Positions 26,501 through 40,300 of a DNA stretch of 64,000 nucleotides are shown one piece after another. The DNA is from Paragonimus skrjabini miyazakii (taxonomy: Eukaryota; Platyhelminthes; Trematoda; Plagiorchiida; Troglotrematidae), in contig JTDE01000416.1 in the NCBI GenBank assembly GCA_014338405.1, forward strand, positions 1-64,000. The letters run 5' to 3'. The notes beneath the pieces were generated by a model that made no database searches, was not told where the DNA came from, and saw only the letters and a program-made list of their open reading frames with translations. Each line of letters opens with the position of its first letter. Positions within the stretch are counted from its first letter, which is position 1. Made by a program: the position numbers and the translations under genes.

Positions 26501-29500
26501 CGTGGAATCATCTCTATTATAAATGATCTTTCATCCATGCATATATGTTAATATAGACTTATTACGCAAGCTTCAGTTATGAAAATCTACTCCGTCTAGT
26601 TTCAAATTAATGGCTGAGTCTATAAAATATGAACGGCGTGAATTTGTGGTAATGCCACGATGGGAAATGCAGATCGGTTACACTCATCAGCTTCTGTTGT
26701 TTACCGCGAGGTTTGGACAATCAACTAAGGTCCCGTAGTTTAGTGAGAAACAGTCGTGTGAACACTCGTCAGTAGTCGAATGTGAACGTTTTAAAGGGGA
26801 TGAAATGAAACATCAAATATGGCAGCTGTGTGAATGACTACTACGCTTGGCAACACAAATGACATGAACACAAAACACAATAAGTGAGCCAAAAATGTCT
26901 TCTTTTAACTTTCAGACTTCGATCTTTGAATATTTCTCGCAACCAGTTTCGCACAATCCCATTGCTGAAGGCTGTCTCCTTGATGACCGACTTTGAAGAC
27001 TCAAAGCCTAATATTACCGACTCCATTCCGTCAGCTTCAGTGAACAAAAATACCGAGATCGCAGTCATTCATACGTCTAACCTAGAACCTTGTACGAAAG
27101 GAAGTTCGCCTTCTGCTTACGAAAAGCAAGTTTATTTCTCTGTAAATTTTTCATCTATCCAATTTCACACTTTTGGCTACACGTGAACTAGTAACTGCAA
27201 GCATGTAACTTTCGGGTGATGCGGCTGGAGTATGGCCCATTTTCTGGGCTACAGATATGAACAGCATGTTTATTGCTACCAATGCCTTAAAACAATGTCG
27301 CTACTAACAGTCTGTGTTATATACTGATGAACCTTCTAGTCAACTAAATGTATTCGATAAATTGAGCCTATGGAAGCTATCCCTACAGTTACATACTGTG
27401 TTGTTTCCGTTATATATAACCGTGTTTTTCATGTGACTGTTAGCGTGCATCTGTTTTGTAAACAATGAAAGCCGTTTTTAGTTGGCGGCTCTCGTTTGTA
27501 ATATTTTTGGCCAACGCAGTCTATCCACAGCCTCTCATGGAGCAGGAGGGCACGTTCACTGCGTTCTTGGTGTCTTACGGACTGCTAACCTAAAAACGCA
27601 TACTAAGCGCAGTGTTGTGCATATGTAGTTTATTGACGCAATTGTAAATATTCCTCCCATTCAGTAAGCTAGTGCTGACAACACTTGACTAAATTTTTAT
27701 CAGCCAGAGTCAATATAGCGGGTTTGAAGATCACTAGAAAAATTTGTAAATTACTACTTGTTGTCAACAATTTTATGAATATCCAGCTGATTATATTCTC
27801 CCAAATTCATTCTCCTGCAGACCAATACCTGTCGAGGGGAAAAAACTTGGCGGGAAGACCACTGATACAGAATGTGTTAATGGAATCCAGACATCGGCAG
27901 ATTGCAGTGATCTGAGCCTGGCGCCGACGCAACGAAACGGCTCAAAGACTCAATTGAGCCATTCGTTAGCAATGCCGGTTAAATCAGGTGTGGACCAGTG
28001 GAATTATAAGACAATCGTAAATTTAGTAATGTTGATATTCTTCAAAAATTTAACCGACGTTAATTGATGAAAGCGTCCACTTGCATGCCATTTACCTCCC
28101 ACTCAGAAGCTCATTCAAACCGGATGAATGTATTGAACAATCCGTTGAGTTACACAGCAAAACAAATTCGCCGTGCTCCGCAAATTGCAGTGTTTCGTTA
28201 CAAAATCGAAACAAAATATTTGTAACACCAAATCTGGTGATGATGAGGACGCGTTGTCTTTGCAGAAATGTGCAGCTATGATTACGATGGCATAAGATGG
28301 CTTCACTATTCCTTCGGTTTGCACTGGACTGATGTGTAAACAACAAAGGTTACTTTTGGAGTCCTGACAACTTGGAGTGTCTTTCAGAAAGGAATTCAGT
28401 TTGCAGGCTAGACACTATTTCATTGTTTTATTGAGCTTTGGATTCTACAAACGGTCACATCCAGTACCTAACACCTACTTCATGGCGCACTAGCACACAG
28501 ACCGGGAAGACAATCTACTTATCAATTACCGCGACAAACCAAACGGCAGTTTGGGATTAACACGAGTGTAAATAAATCAGTTAGTGTAAACAATTAAAAA
28601 ACAATAAAGCAGATATATTAATACTACATTGATAAGTAGTTTTGGCAGATTTGATAATTCAGAAGAGATCCATTTGCGAAAAATCTGGACCTCGGCTGGA
28701 TTCGAACCAGCGACAGAAACACCATGCCCAAACTACTTATCAGTAATTCAATGTCAATGCTCATCGGTGGCGTTGGTGGACTCCAGCGTGAACTGATAGA
28801 GAAATTCCTGCTTGGGCAGTCAATCGGCTGGATCATTTGGTGGACTCCATATGACACAGTTGGTTAGGTGGGTAACTTGGTGCAAATGTGGAATTTCTGA
28901 GCTTCCGGCGTGGCTTCGTAGCTCAGCTGGTAGAGCGTTTGCCGCGTTTGGGCATGGTGTTTCTGTCGCTGGTTCGAATCCAGCCGAAGTCCAGATTTTT
29001 CGCAAATGGATCTCTTCTAATTAATACTACATTGTAAATCCAGATCGGCTATTCAGGCTACTCGGCGTAGACGTTGTTTCTTTACTAATGCGTTGGTGAA
29101 GAAGTTACCCAGTTCGAGTCAGATGAATGATCCTAATGAACACTGGGAACAAATCGCCGAAGCTATGAAAGCATGCAGTGAACAGGCATGTTCCGATGGG
29201 GCTGTTCAGTTGCGACAGAACTGGATTTCTGTCACGTCGATAAACCTTATGAACAAGCGTCGGTCGATCCCACCTGGTTCTGAATATGATGACGACCGTA
29301 GAGAACTTAAACGCAAACTGACTAAAAGCTTGCACAAAGACCGTGAGCAATACTTGGTTGAACAATCAAAAGAGATGGATAAAGCCTTTTTATCCGAAAA
29401 TAGCAGAAAGCTTTTTTCCCTGATCCGTGGTTGTACTGGCCGTCAAGTCGGTGTAAGTGAGACCATATGTGAAAAAGATGGTTCACATATTACCAGTCAA

Positions 29501-31266
29501 TCGCGCCGACTTGACAGGTGGACTGAACATTTTGAAGAACAGTTCAGTTGGCCTCAACCAGATTATTTGGACGAAAGGACCCGAATGGTCAGTTATTGAA
29601 CTCCAGACGGTCCTCCTTCGGAAGCAGAAGTTGTCCTGGAGCTTAAGTTATTGAAACGTAATAAGGTTCCTGGTCCAGACCTCCTCCCTCCCTATCTTTT
29701 CATGAATGGTGGCGAGAGGTTGATATCAGAACGGACGCGATTCCTCCAGACGATCTGGGAGACTGAAGAGGTACCTCGTGATTGGTGCCTATCAACAGTC
29801 ATTCCCGTGTTTAAAAATGGGTCCCGAAGTCTATGTGACAACCACAGAGGCAACTGTTTGGTTTCTATTGCGTCCAAGTTACACACGGGCCTCATTTTAC
29901 GTCGGCTCACTAAGCCCAGAGAAAGTCAGATACGCGAAGAACAGGCAGGATTCCAATCCGGTTGAGGGTGTGTTGATCATATTTTTACCTTGCGACGGAT
30001 CTTGGGGCATCGGCACTGTTACAGACAGCCGACAGTCGTGGTCTTTTTGGACCTAAAAGCTGCTTTCGACTCAGTTGCTCGTAACGTTCTCTGGAACTGC
30101 CTTCTCCGTAAGGGAGTACCAGAGAAATACGTGAATCTACTGAGATCACTGTATCCCCACTCTGCAAGTAGGGTGAGAGTTTATGGACAACTGTCTCGGG
30201 CGTTCATCACTCTTAGTGGTGTTCGTCAGGGGTGCCCGATTTCTCCCTTCCTGTTTGATTTTGCCATGGACGACCCTCTGGAGGGTGCGCTTCAGGAGTC
30301 CAGTGGGCTTGGTGTTGAGCTTCTTCCTGGCGCTAGATTGGCCGATCTGGAGTATGCGGACGACATTATCTTACTTAGCCCCTATGCCGAAAACATGCAG
30401 ACCATGCTGGACAGGTTGAGCGACCGAGCTGGTTTGTATGGAATGCGCTTTGTACCTTCATATTGCAAAGTACTGCTTCAAGACTGAGGCATTTCCACTC
30501 CTACTCTCTTCATTGCAGGTAATCCGTTTGAGACTGTGGACAGTTTCACATGCTTGGATAGCACTATCTCGTCATCCTGTAATATTGCTGATGAGATATC
30601 AGCGAGGATTGCAAACAAACGAGTTGCGTTTGCTAAACTGCGTCATCTCTGATATCGGACAGACGTCCGGTTGTCGCTGAAAGGAAGGGTATATAATGCC
30701 TGTGCGCGTTCCATTTTGCTTTATGGTTCGGAATCGTGGCCTGTTCACAAAGAAGATATCAACAGGCTTGCTGTGTTTGGCCATCGTTGTCTCCGCGAAT
30801 TGGCCCATATTAAGTGGACTGATCGCGTGAGCAATGTGGCAGTTCGCCGGCGCGTATTCCGGAACGCTCGAGATGTGCGATCAGTTGGTCAATTAATTAC
30901 GTTGCACAGCTTGCGATGGTTGGGCCACGTACTCTGTATGTCATCTAATCGTTTACCATACCGGGCATTGTATGCTGAGGCCACCAGCAGTTGGGTCAAA
31001 CCATGTGGTGGTCAAGCAACAACGTGGTCACAAAATATGNNNNNNNNNNNNNNNNNNNNNNNNNNNNNNNNNNNNNNNNNNNNNNNNNNNNNNNNNNNNN
31101 NNNNNNNNNNNNNNNNNNNNNNNNNNNNNNNNNNNNNNNNNNNNNNNNNNNNNNNNNNNNNNNNNNNNNNNNNNNNNNNNNNNNNNNNNNNNNNNNNNNN
31201 NNNNNNNNNNNNNNNNNNNNNNNNNNNNNNNNNNNNNNNNNNNNNNNNNNNNNNNNNNNNNNNNNN

Positions 31267-31300
<34 letters not shown>

Positions 31301-34300
31301 ATGTGAATGACAGGTAAAAAAATCAGTAAGAATAAACGGTGGAACCCGCAAGAGCTGTCTTGTCGCTCGCAATTTGGTTGTTCTAGTTGAAACCGTCATC
31401 CATTCATCCATAACGGTCATAAATCTGACCACAAGGTATTGCGGCTAGAACCTCTAATTTCTTTGACGGTGACGTGGAATTACCGGAGGGAACAAAAATT
31501 GCTAAAACAAAGCTAGGCATAAAAGCCGGAAGTGTTATTTTTCTTAAGCACGCCATTGTCTACGGCATGTTTTCATTTTGGACAACGCTTCTGGTCAACG
31601 GCCTGAGTGATCGCGAGGACCCCAACGGGGCAGACGATACTATTTTGTTCAACGGAGTAATCATGGTCCTCGTATTACGTGGTCACGTTTTTGCTAGACC
31701 ACCACACGGTCCATTAAACTGTTGGTAGTCTCAATATGTAGTGCCTGGTGCGGTTATCGGTCAGAGGGCGTGCGAAGTACTTGATCCAACCATCGCAGGC
31801 TGTGAAGCTCGGTTAGTTGACCAATTGATCGTTCACCTCGAGCGTTCCGGGATAAGTGTTGGCGAACTGCCGTATCGCTCATGCGTTGCTTTCACTTTGT
31901 ATGGTTTAACTAGAAGAGACAAAGATGATCAACCACAGAGTGCCTGTTGAAATCTTCGTTGCGAGCGGGCCACGTTCCGGAACCATAAACAAAATCAAGA
32001 CACACAAGCAGCCTGGACATCCTTTCGGTTTCATGGATCATGTCGGCTGACAAATGCAACCTGCGCTTTCGCCATCCTCGTTGATATCTCATCAACAATA
32101 TTACGGGCTGACGAGATAATGCTACTCAAGTATGTGAAACTAACCACAATCTTGAACGGACTATCTGCAACATAGATCGTAGGGGTTGGTGTGTCCTAAT
32201 CTGGAAGCAGCACTTTGCTGTTTGAAAATGTGAAGCGTATTCCATACAAACCAACCCGGTCATTCACCCTATTCAGCATGGTCTGCATGTCTTCCGCAGA
32301 GGGGCTAAGTAAGAAGCTGTCGTTCGCATACTCCAGATCGGTCAATCCAGCACCAGGAAGAACCTCAACACCAGGCTCTATGGATGCCTCAATTGCAACT
32401 TCCAGAACGGTATGATATTGGTTACTCCTAGATACGTAGCACACTTTGGCAAAGTGGTTGTTACGGGGCCTACTTTTTTCGTCCAAAACGGCCTCCGTTC
32501 TCGAGAAAAACGATTCATCCAATCAGAATGAGCGGAACTGTCCAGAACGGTCAAGTGGTAACCTTGGTTATCTACTTACCTGTCCGACCTTTATTCCTCT
32601 ATGCTCATTGGCGGGCTAATGACTCAACCTATTTTTTTTCGGTAACTGTCCTTCTATTTTATGATTCGAGAATGTTTTTGGGTCACCATGCACCACATAA
32701 ATTCCTTGTAATTTTCGCATTGTCGCATACGTTTTGGGGCGGAACAAAACTGCATTATACACGCGTCTTTTGGTTTGTCTTGGAAACAAATTAAGGGGCA
32801 GTCGTGGTATTCACGGACCGGGATTTTTCGTTTTGATTATTACCAGCAGGAGAATCCCATTTTTGTCAAAGGCATTACTGCGTCGAAGACTAACCAGCGT
32901 ATCCTTTCGAGGGTTTACAACAGTGGTGCCGTTTCCCTTTAGCTGCTATATAATCTATTTGTATCTGTGACTAAGAAGTACAAGACAATCTCCATGTGAC
33001 ACTGTGCTTAGTTCAGTTCCGAACTGCGATATTCGAAATATGTGGACTGTGGCACTTGCATATTTGCTGCGGTCCTGCCAAGTATGGTTGCGTTTTTCGC
33101 GCACACCGAACTTACCGGCCAGCTGCTTCTCATCTGAAAAAGGATGACAAATTTAGATATCCGTATCACCCGCTAGTACGATGACATTAAAATGTCTAGT
33201 CTGTTTCGGAAGGTCAACGAGTGTGCTATAAAACTTATTACTGGTGGCACTAGTACTTCTGTCTGTTACATCGTGCGCCGACACAATGAGTAGGAACTTC
33301 TTTTTTACATTGTGCCAACGGAAAATAGTCGATTGGCTAAATCTGGCAAATCGTGAGCGACTTCTCATTGGGGATCCAATCGAGCAAATATTACTCTGCT
33401 TCGGAACTCAATTTTATCCTCACTCTTTCTCAAAAGTGAAATTCAGCTTCGTTGTCACCAGAGACGCTAGGGAAAAAGCATTTGAATCGACAGTTATCCA
33501 TTGGTGGACTGAAGTGCTAGGATCACATGCTCATCTCTCGGAGACACAGCGTATATGATGTTTTAGAGTTCGTAAAGTACTCCACGAGGCAACCTGTCGC
33601 AGATTGCGCCACTGAAGCAACAACGGTTACCAGCTGTTTTATCTTTAGAGGAGAATTCAAACCCGAAGGTACAGAAAATGCAAAACATTTGGAGGCAAAA
33701 TGTAACGAGAAAAAATGGTGATCTCTAAATATCGTTAGTATGAGGACAGCGACATCTTCTAATGCTTTTCGGTCGTTTATATCACGGACGGAGGGAACCT
33801 ATCCACTGACACAAACGTCCGACCCTCCAGACAACAGAAAATAGTGTTTTCTTCGGAGATCCTATTATAAACCAATTACCTAATGAATCTCGCCCAAGTG
33901 GTCGCAACAGAATTGCTGTACCAAAGGGCAGAGTGAATGTAAACATTGTTTTCTAAATGTTTCTTTCTACTCGTTATAAATTTGGTGACAGTTATATCTG
34001 ACATTTGGACTAAACCGAAACATTTCCCCCCGCATTGGATAAAACGTGGGCAGTTGCGGTCAATCGTTGAATGATTTTGAGTACTCTTCTGTCTAACAGT
34101 ACCTTTGGTAACCCCCTTTTGTCTTGGTTGGAAAACAGTAGTACCACGACTATACACCTAATTTGATTGTGCGCTCTTAAAATGTTGTCTCATTTTTTAA
34201 GCACTGTTACGCAGTCAAGAGTCTGACAAGCAGATTCATGAGTATAACTGCTTATCTTCTGAATAGTCTCCTTTGGTCTATCAGACAATGTTGCACATGA

Positions 34301-37300
34301 TATGACCGAACCTCTGGTTATCCTGACCATCCATATCGATGGAGTCCACAGGTGAAAGAATAGATTGGTCGTAGATAATGTTGGTTTTTATAAAACTCAG
34401 TTGTTTTCTCCTTCTTTTTTTCTATTTTCTCATCTATACAAGTATACTTGTTTTTACGATGCCACTCTGTGAACAGTTAACAGGACCAATGGAATTGTGA
34501 GCCATATTATCCAACGGTAGGAATCGGAGATCAGCATGATAATGATAACGTTGAATCGTTTAAGTGATGGAGCATATCAGTCAGTTAGGTACACCTGAGT
34601 TCAGCACTTCATCCTTATACATAGGTTCGGACTAGAGGCAGTGAGGAATCATGAAACTCGTTCTTTGCAAAAGTGGTGTCTATCAAAGTTGATCAATTTC
34701 CCCAGTTTTATTTATCTATCGCCTACATGAAGTAACGGAAATCTATCCGAAGTATTCACAACACCCCGACAATGATGTCCTCCCTACTGGGAAACCGACT
34801 GACATATTAAGACAATATCCAGAAGGCACAGATTCTGTCAGTTAATATCTCTTGTTGTACACGTTGCTATACGAATCGTCTCTGCAGCTTCAGTGTATAA
34901 TATATTGACCCATTATTGAGATACTAACGTTAGTCGACTATTACACAATGACGTTGTGGGGATCGTTGCTTGGTTTGTGTAATACGAAGTTGTTCCTTGA
35001 ATTACCTACATACAGAAAGCGACAGAGTTCTAACATTTGAAACATCTTTGGTTTTCAAAATAATGTATCAGGTAAAGTTAAAAACCACATCTAGTTCTGG
35101 TTTATAACTGCCAAACATGCCTACTGATGGTTGAAGTCTACTGTTGGTTTGAAGTTTTTGGTGGTCCAGGTTTGCATTCAACTGCACTCATCGGATGATT
35201 TCGGCAGAAGAACTATCTGCAGGTTAGAGAACGAAATTATGCACCCCATGATTCATCATTCTCACTCACATAGGCATTTATGGTTAGGTCATGTAGCAGC
35301 AACGCCTGCCCACCCCTTGCCACACAGTCTACTCTCAATCAAGCGCCCAATTCACTAGCATAGGGTATACGGTGGTCGAGGGAGAACCTATTAAATGGAA
35401 ATGAATCCAGCAAGTAGTAGGTTAAGAACGGTAGGTCGGATTCGTCCGCCGAGCTGTGGTCCTCGTGACTCACCCTGTCACTAATTGAAAGTATTAGGGG
35501 TGTGTTAGTTAATCACGTTCATTGTCATGAAGGTTGTCCTTGTTCAGCCCGGTCGCTTGTGATATAAACACCATTAAAAAGTGAAGCCGTGAATCTCTCA
35601 AGGAAGCTGATTGTCGTATGAGTGTTGTCATACTTTCATTTGTCCCTTGGTTATTTAGCTGCAAGATGTAGGCATTTTGACGCTGATTACTTCAAGACCT
35701 TCATAAGGGTCTTAGGAAGCGGGTTAATCCATTATCCTTCTTCTTTCGTTAAACTAAGACTTATTCGTATTTTCGTGGCTGAGAAAATTGTGTGTCATTG
35801 TGAACCAACAATGTAGCGCTGGCAGCGATGAAAGTTTGAAAGACTGCGGTTAAGTTCGAACTTAACAAAATGGTTGTATCGTTTTAAAAAAATGAAAGTT
35901 TAGTAAACGTTTTTACTAATCCAACCCATCATACTAATGTCTAGAACCACTGAATATATCAGTATCTTAATTTCTAATCAGATCACTTTGCCACAGCATG
36001 TTATTTATATTTCACCAGAAGTTCAGCTTGTGTTTTTCCATCCGCACGTCATCTTCACATCAAACAAACAAAAATGCACGTTCAAACATACCAATGCTAA
36101 GCGAATAATCCCACAGACATCGTCGTTTTTTAGTTAGTTCATCACCACTTAGACTGATGTTTACGCTGCCGTTGAGTGTTTCATCTAATCGCTGTGTAAG
36201 CAGATCGGATTCCAAAACATTTAAGCCAGATTACAGCAATTGTTATCGTTTAACTGTGTCCAAGAAGTGCGGTGCTTTGCATCACTCACTAGATTTAGGT
36301 TAGTGTCTTGGTTCATACCGGTGAACAAACACATCTCTAGTCATGTTGGATTTCGCTTTTCGTCTGTCCTCACCTTATCCGTCTATTTCTTTCATGGCCT
36401 TCGCGTTCTTTTTGCGTTGCGTTAATTACTAACTTCGAGCCCCCGCGTCAGGAGACATTGGTTTGTGTTATGTACTCAAATCGGAACTAATTAGTTCTCT
36501 CGCAACTTTCCAACCCTCCCGTTTAACAGCTGACTAAACTTGTTCATTGGTATGAAATTTCAATGAAGCTTTCATACATATTTGTTCGAGCTACTCATTC
36601 TATGGTAAAAGTAGTATGTTAATTCTCATCACCCTTTTCAGAACCAATCCGAGATGACATACTTTGGGAGCAGCGGAATCCTATGGCTCCCAGGGTTCGC
36701 ATTGTCGACGAGTTCTTGGGTCAGAATGATGTGCATCGAGTTTTTCACCTACGTAATCGCTTTCGTGGTATTTCATATCGGGGCGCAAAGCCATCGCTTT
36801 CTAAAACTACAGAAAATCTACGAAAATCAAACATGAGGATGTACCCCACCAATGCAAACAGACGCCCGTTTCCGGCAACTCACTTGAAACACGATCGCCC
36901 AGCACAACGAAAGTCAAGCGCCGGGTCCAATTCTGATCCGTGCAAATCTAGTTCTACTACTTCACTTACCAATTTATACAGTGCATGCAAATCTCCCTTC
37001 CTCATTCCTCCGTTTCCAGCTCTGCAATATTTGGATTTATCTCACAATCAGGTAGACAAATGTTTGAAGATCAGTTTTGATCACTTTTCTGCAGGTGTGT
37101 TTTCCGTACAATTACTTATCTGAAGAATGTTCGTGAATTTCATGAAGATTGCTGGCCGGTTTGTAACGTTATAAGGCTGCGCCGCATGAATGAGGAAACT
37201 GAACTTGTCGCCCCTGTTTCTAAGACTGCCACAAACTTACATCGAATGTGTCAATAAATTTATGGTTTAAATCAACGGAAGTGCCAGTCAGTGAAACTGA

Positions 37301-40300
37301 GGTCTCTAGGCTTGAAGCGTGTGTACCGACTTTCGAAGGAGTCCGGCGTATTGCGGTAGTTCGTCCTTAGTGTTTGTGTTCGACTGGGTTTTGTCGGTAT
37401 GTAGACAACATGGAACTTGGGAGGTGGGGTTATTCAGTTTGAAACAAATAGGTTAATCTGCGAAAATTCTTAAAGTGCGCTAATTTCTATTGTTACGTAA
37501 CGCACTAAAAATGTGAATCAACTGTTTGCGCTACTCAGTTCTTGTGGTGGTCAGCTGGTTAATGAACAATTGGAAATGAAGATAGCTATTAGGAGATTAG
37601 AAATTGTGGGCGATGTTCGTCTGTGAAAACAAAAGTTTCTTAATTTTTCTAAAGTTTGACTTGATGCGCAATGGGACCCATCAGGCAACTGGATTCGTGA
37701 TTTTGTTGCACATATTTAAAGTGACCACTAACGAAGCGATGGATATCTGCCTTGACTTTGATGGGTCTAGTCAGCACGATGCATGCTGGGGAAGTAAACC
37801 CTGTGAACAAGTGTAAGATGGTTAAGTCATCATGGCATGTTAGTTCAGACACTTACTCGATAAACTATGCAGTCATGAGTTACCGAGAGGTAAATGGATC
37901 ACTTTTCTGAGATATATTTTCTCCCCTTTTTGGCTGATTGATTTCAGGCTGTCAGAAAAGAAGGCACAGATGCTAACAGCTGCAGGAATTCTGGTTAGTA
38001 GTAAGGGAAGTTTGCTTAGTATGAATCAAACACCACTTGTATTTATTCGCAACTCTCGCATTCTCGTAGACTGTTCGAAGGAGGCTGATTGAAATGTCTG
38101 TGAGAATGTGAGAGGTGCTAGTGAGGTTCGGCTCATAATGTTAACTACCTACCGTTTCCTAGCTGAACTAACTGGAAGGTGAAATTAATCGATGGAAATC
38201 CTAGGAGAATGTCCTTTGGAAGCCGTATAGCCCATACATTGTCGCAAGTTTCAAAGACGTTGGTCCTTACTATTAAGTATTTCGCGTATAATGTTCACTC
38301 ATCTTACTTTTTTTTGCTGTTTTACTGAAAAACTGTTTGTATCCTTAGTTGTGCTTTTATATGCACAGGTTTTCTTTAGCAGGACGACAGCATTACATCA
38401 GTGCCGATTATTGACTTATCATTATCGACCACAATGTTGATGTCATGTGATGATCAAGTCTTTTGTCATATTGTGAATACCATTCACAGTTCCCTGCAAT
38501 TTTCTTTCCAGTGAGTTCTACTCACTAATTATACTGCATTACCAGTGTGCGTAGGTCTCATACGTGTAGTTCAGAAGTCCAAAAGGCTTGAGTATAGTCG
38601 AGAAAATGTTTGGGTTGAGTGCGCAATCCACACAACTAGCTGAGAATGGGCACAAACGTATGATGGTATGCTACATGAAGTAACTGTGGGGTTTAGATTG
38701 CGTTTGATGAAAGTGATTAACAAAGGATGTCATAACCATCCCTATAGTCTATTGGTAAGAATGAAGGTTTTAGATAATGTGCAACGAACACTACTCATTA
38801 ATAAGTGCAGGTTTCACATTCTCATAAACTTTTCGATTAGCCTCTTGTGGAATAAAGCACTATGCTTCTTTGTCATTTATTTCATGTTCCGTTCATTCTT
38901 GGTCACATTTCGTGTATTTACTATCCCTGGTTTTTGTAGTTGGTTTTCGGACCAGGGACAACGATCAGTCGACCGCTGAGCATAAGGCACTTACGTTCTT
39001 ACGCTTTCTTTGATAAGCTTACTATTGGCTGTGGAAATGCGTTTGACCTGTATCATTTCGTTGATCAGTTCAATCATTTCCGCTCAACCCACAGTGCACT
39101 AGTTTGGCATTAACCTTTCAACTTCGGTCGCTCAGGTATTAGATTAACATTACGGTTGCTCCTGTGTGTGTGTATTGTGTGATGGATGTTTTGCCTGTTC
39201 TTTTCGTATTTCAGTCTGAATCTTGTTCTTCATTCTGTCCTCCGTGAAATGCGGTAGCATACACCCGTACACTGAAGTACTTCTTGTATTATATTTTACA
39301 TATCTTTTTTCTCAGTTTAGATCTTATCATTGCAATCTCCTTCTGTGTTTATTTTTTGAGAGATTAAGGTTTCCTTTCCCTGTCAACCGATTGATTGTCT
39401 AACCAGCATTGACCGGCTGGACACAAAGGCCTCATTCATACACCTGTTGGTCTTATTCCTTCGGATTTACATCGGATACGTGGTGTGTGAGTGGAACCGT
39501 AAGTGGTTCAGCGCTAGCCACTTGCGGCGATGGTTTGAAGCGCAGGCGTCCTTTGGCGTCGGTCACGGTGACAGGCTAATCCGTTTCGAATGCCGCCAAC
39601 CAGCCACTCCTTCGTAATGCCGTCGAAATCATTTCTGTCAGGTCACCTACGTACTCTTATATTAATGTTCGCGTATATTGCTACACTGTCTGGCAACCGG
39701 TGCATCGTCGTTCCGGTAGAGTGGAACACCTGAGATGATCAAAGGAGTGATGTACTTGTCGGATGCGCATCGAATATACAATCCTAGCCAGTAGTAAGCT
39801 TATCAAGGAAGGGTGAAATCGAAAGTGTCTTGTTTTCAAGATCTGCTCAACCATCGTCCTCAAATGATGAACAAGTCACAACAGCCGAAGAGATTAAATG
39901 CACGAAAGGTGACCAACAATGTACAAAAAGTGATTAGCACTTAAAGAACTATGAAATAAATGACAAACTAATATAGACGCAAATTTCGCTCTTCTTTGAG
40001 TTCGTTGGTGTTACAACCCGTCCATCCGTGCGGACTCAGAACACGAGACTCGAGAGCGTACACTGAATTTCTGCCACTCAGTGGGCGACCAAAACGAATA
40101 TGACATATTACTCATAAACATGACCAGTCTGACAAACAACCAGTCAGATGGCAGAAACCTATTGATCCAATTTAACCGGACCACCAACTGCTAGTAGGAC
40201 CAATAAGCAGGCGTTAGGACAAAAGCACATCGACTATTTGCAACAACGGGAACGCGTCCGTAACAGTTGGTAATGAGCAATTTTTGCTGATGAAGCTCAT

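Noticed and set aside
28912..28991. Functional tRNA gene
   Set aside because: The anticodon arm is not canonical (no T33, long variable region), and the segment recurs inside a dispersed repeat.
30972..31432. Open frames over the 31 kb region on both strands
   Set aside because: Most of their length is N; only the part before 31039 is real RTE-like sequence.
31474..31728. 84-codon + strand ORF
   Set aside because: It is the antisense shadow of the minus-strand C-terminal tail of RTE-like copy C (WGPRDHSGR, RRQWRAC).
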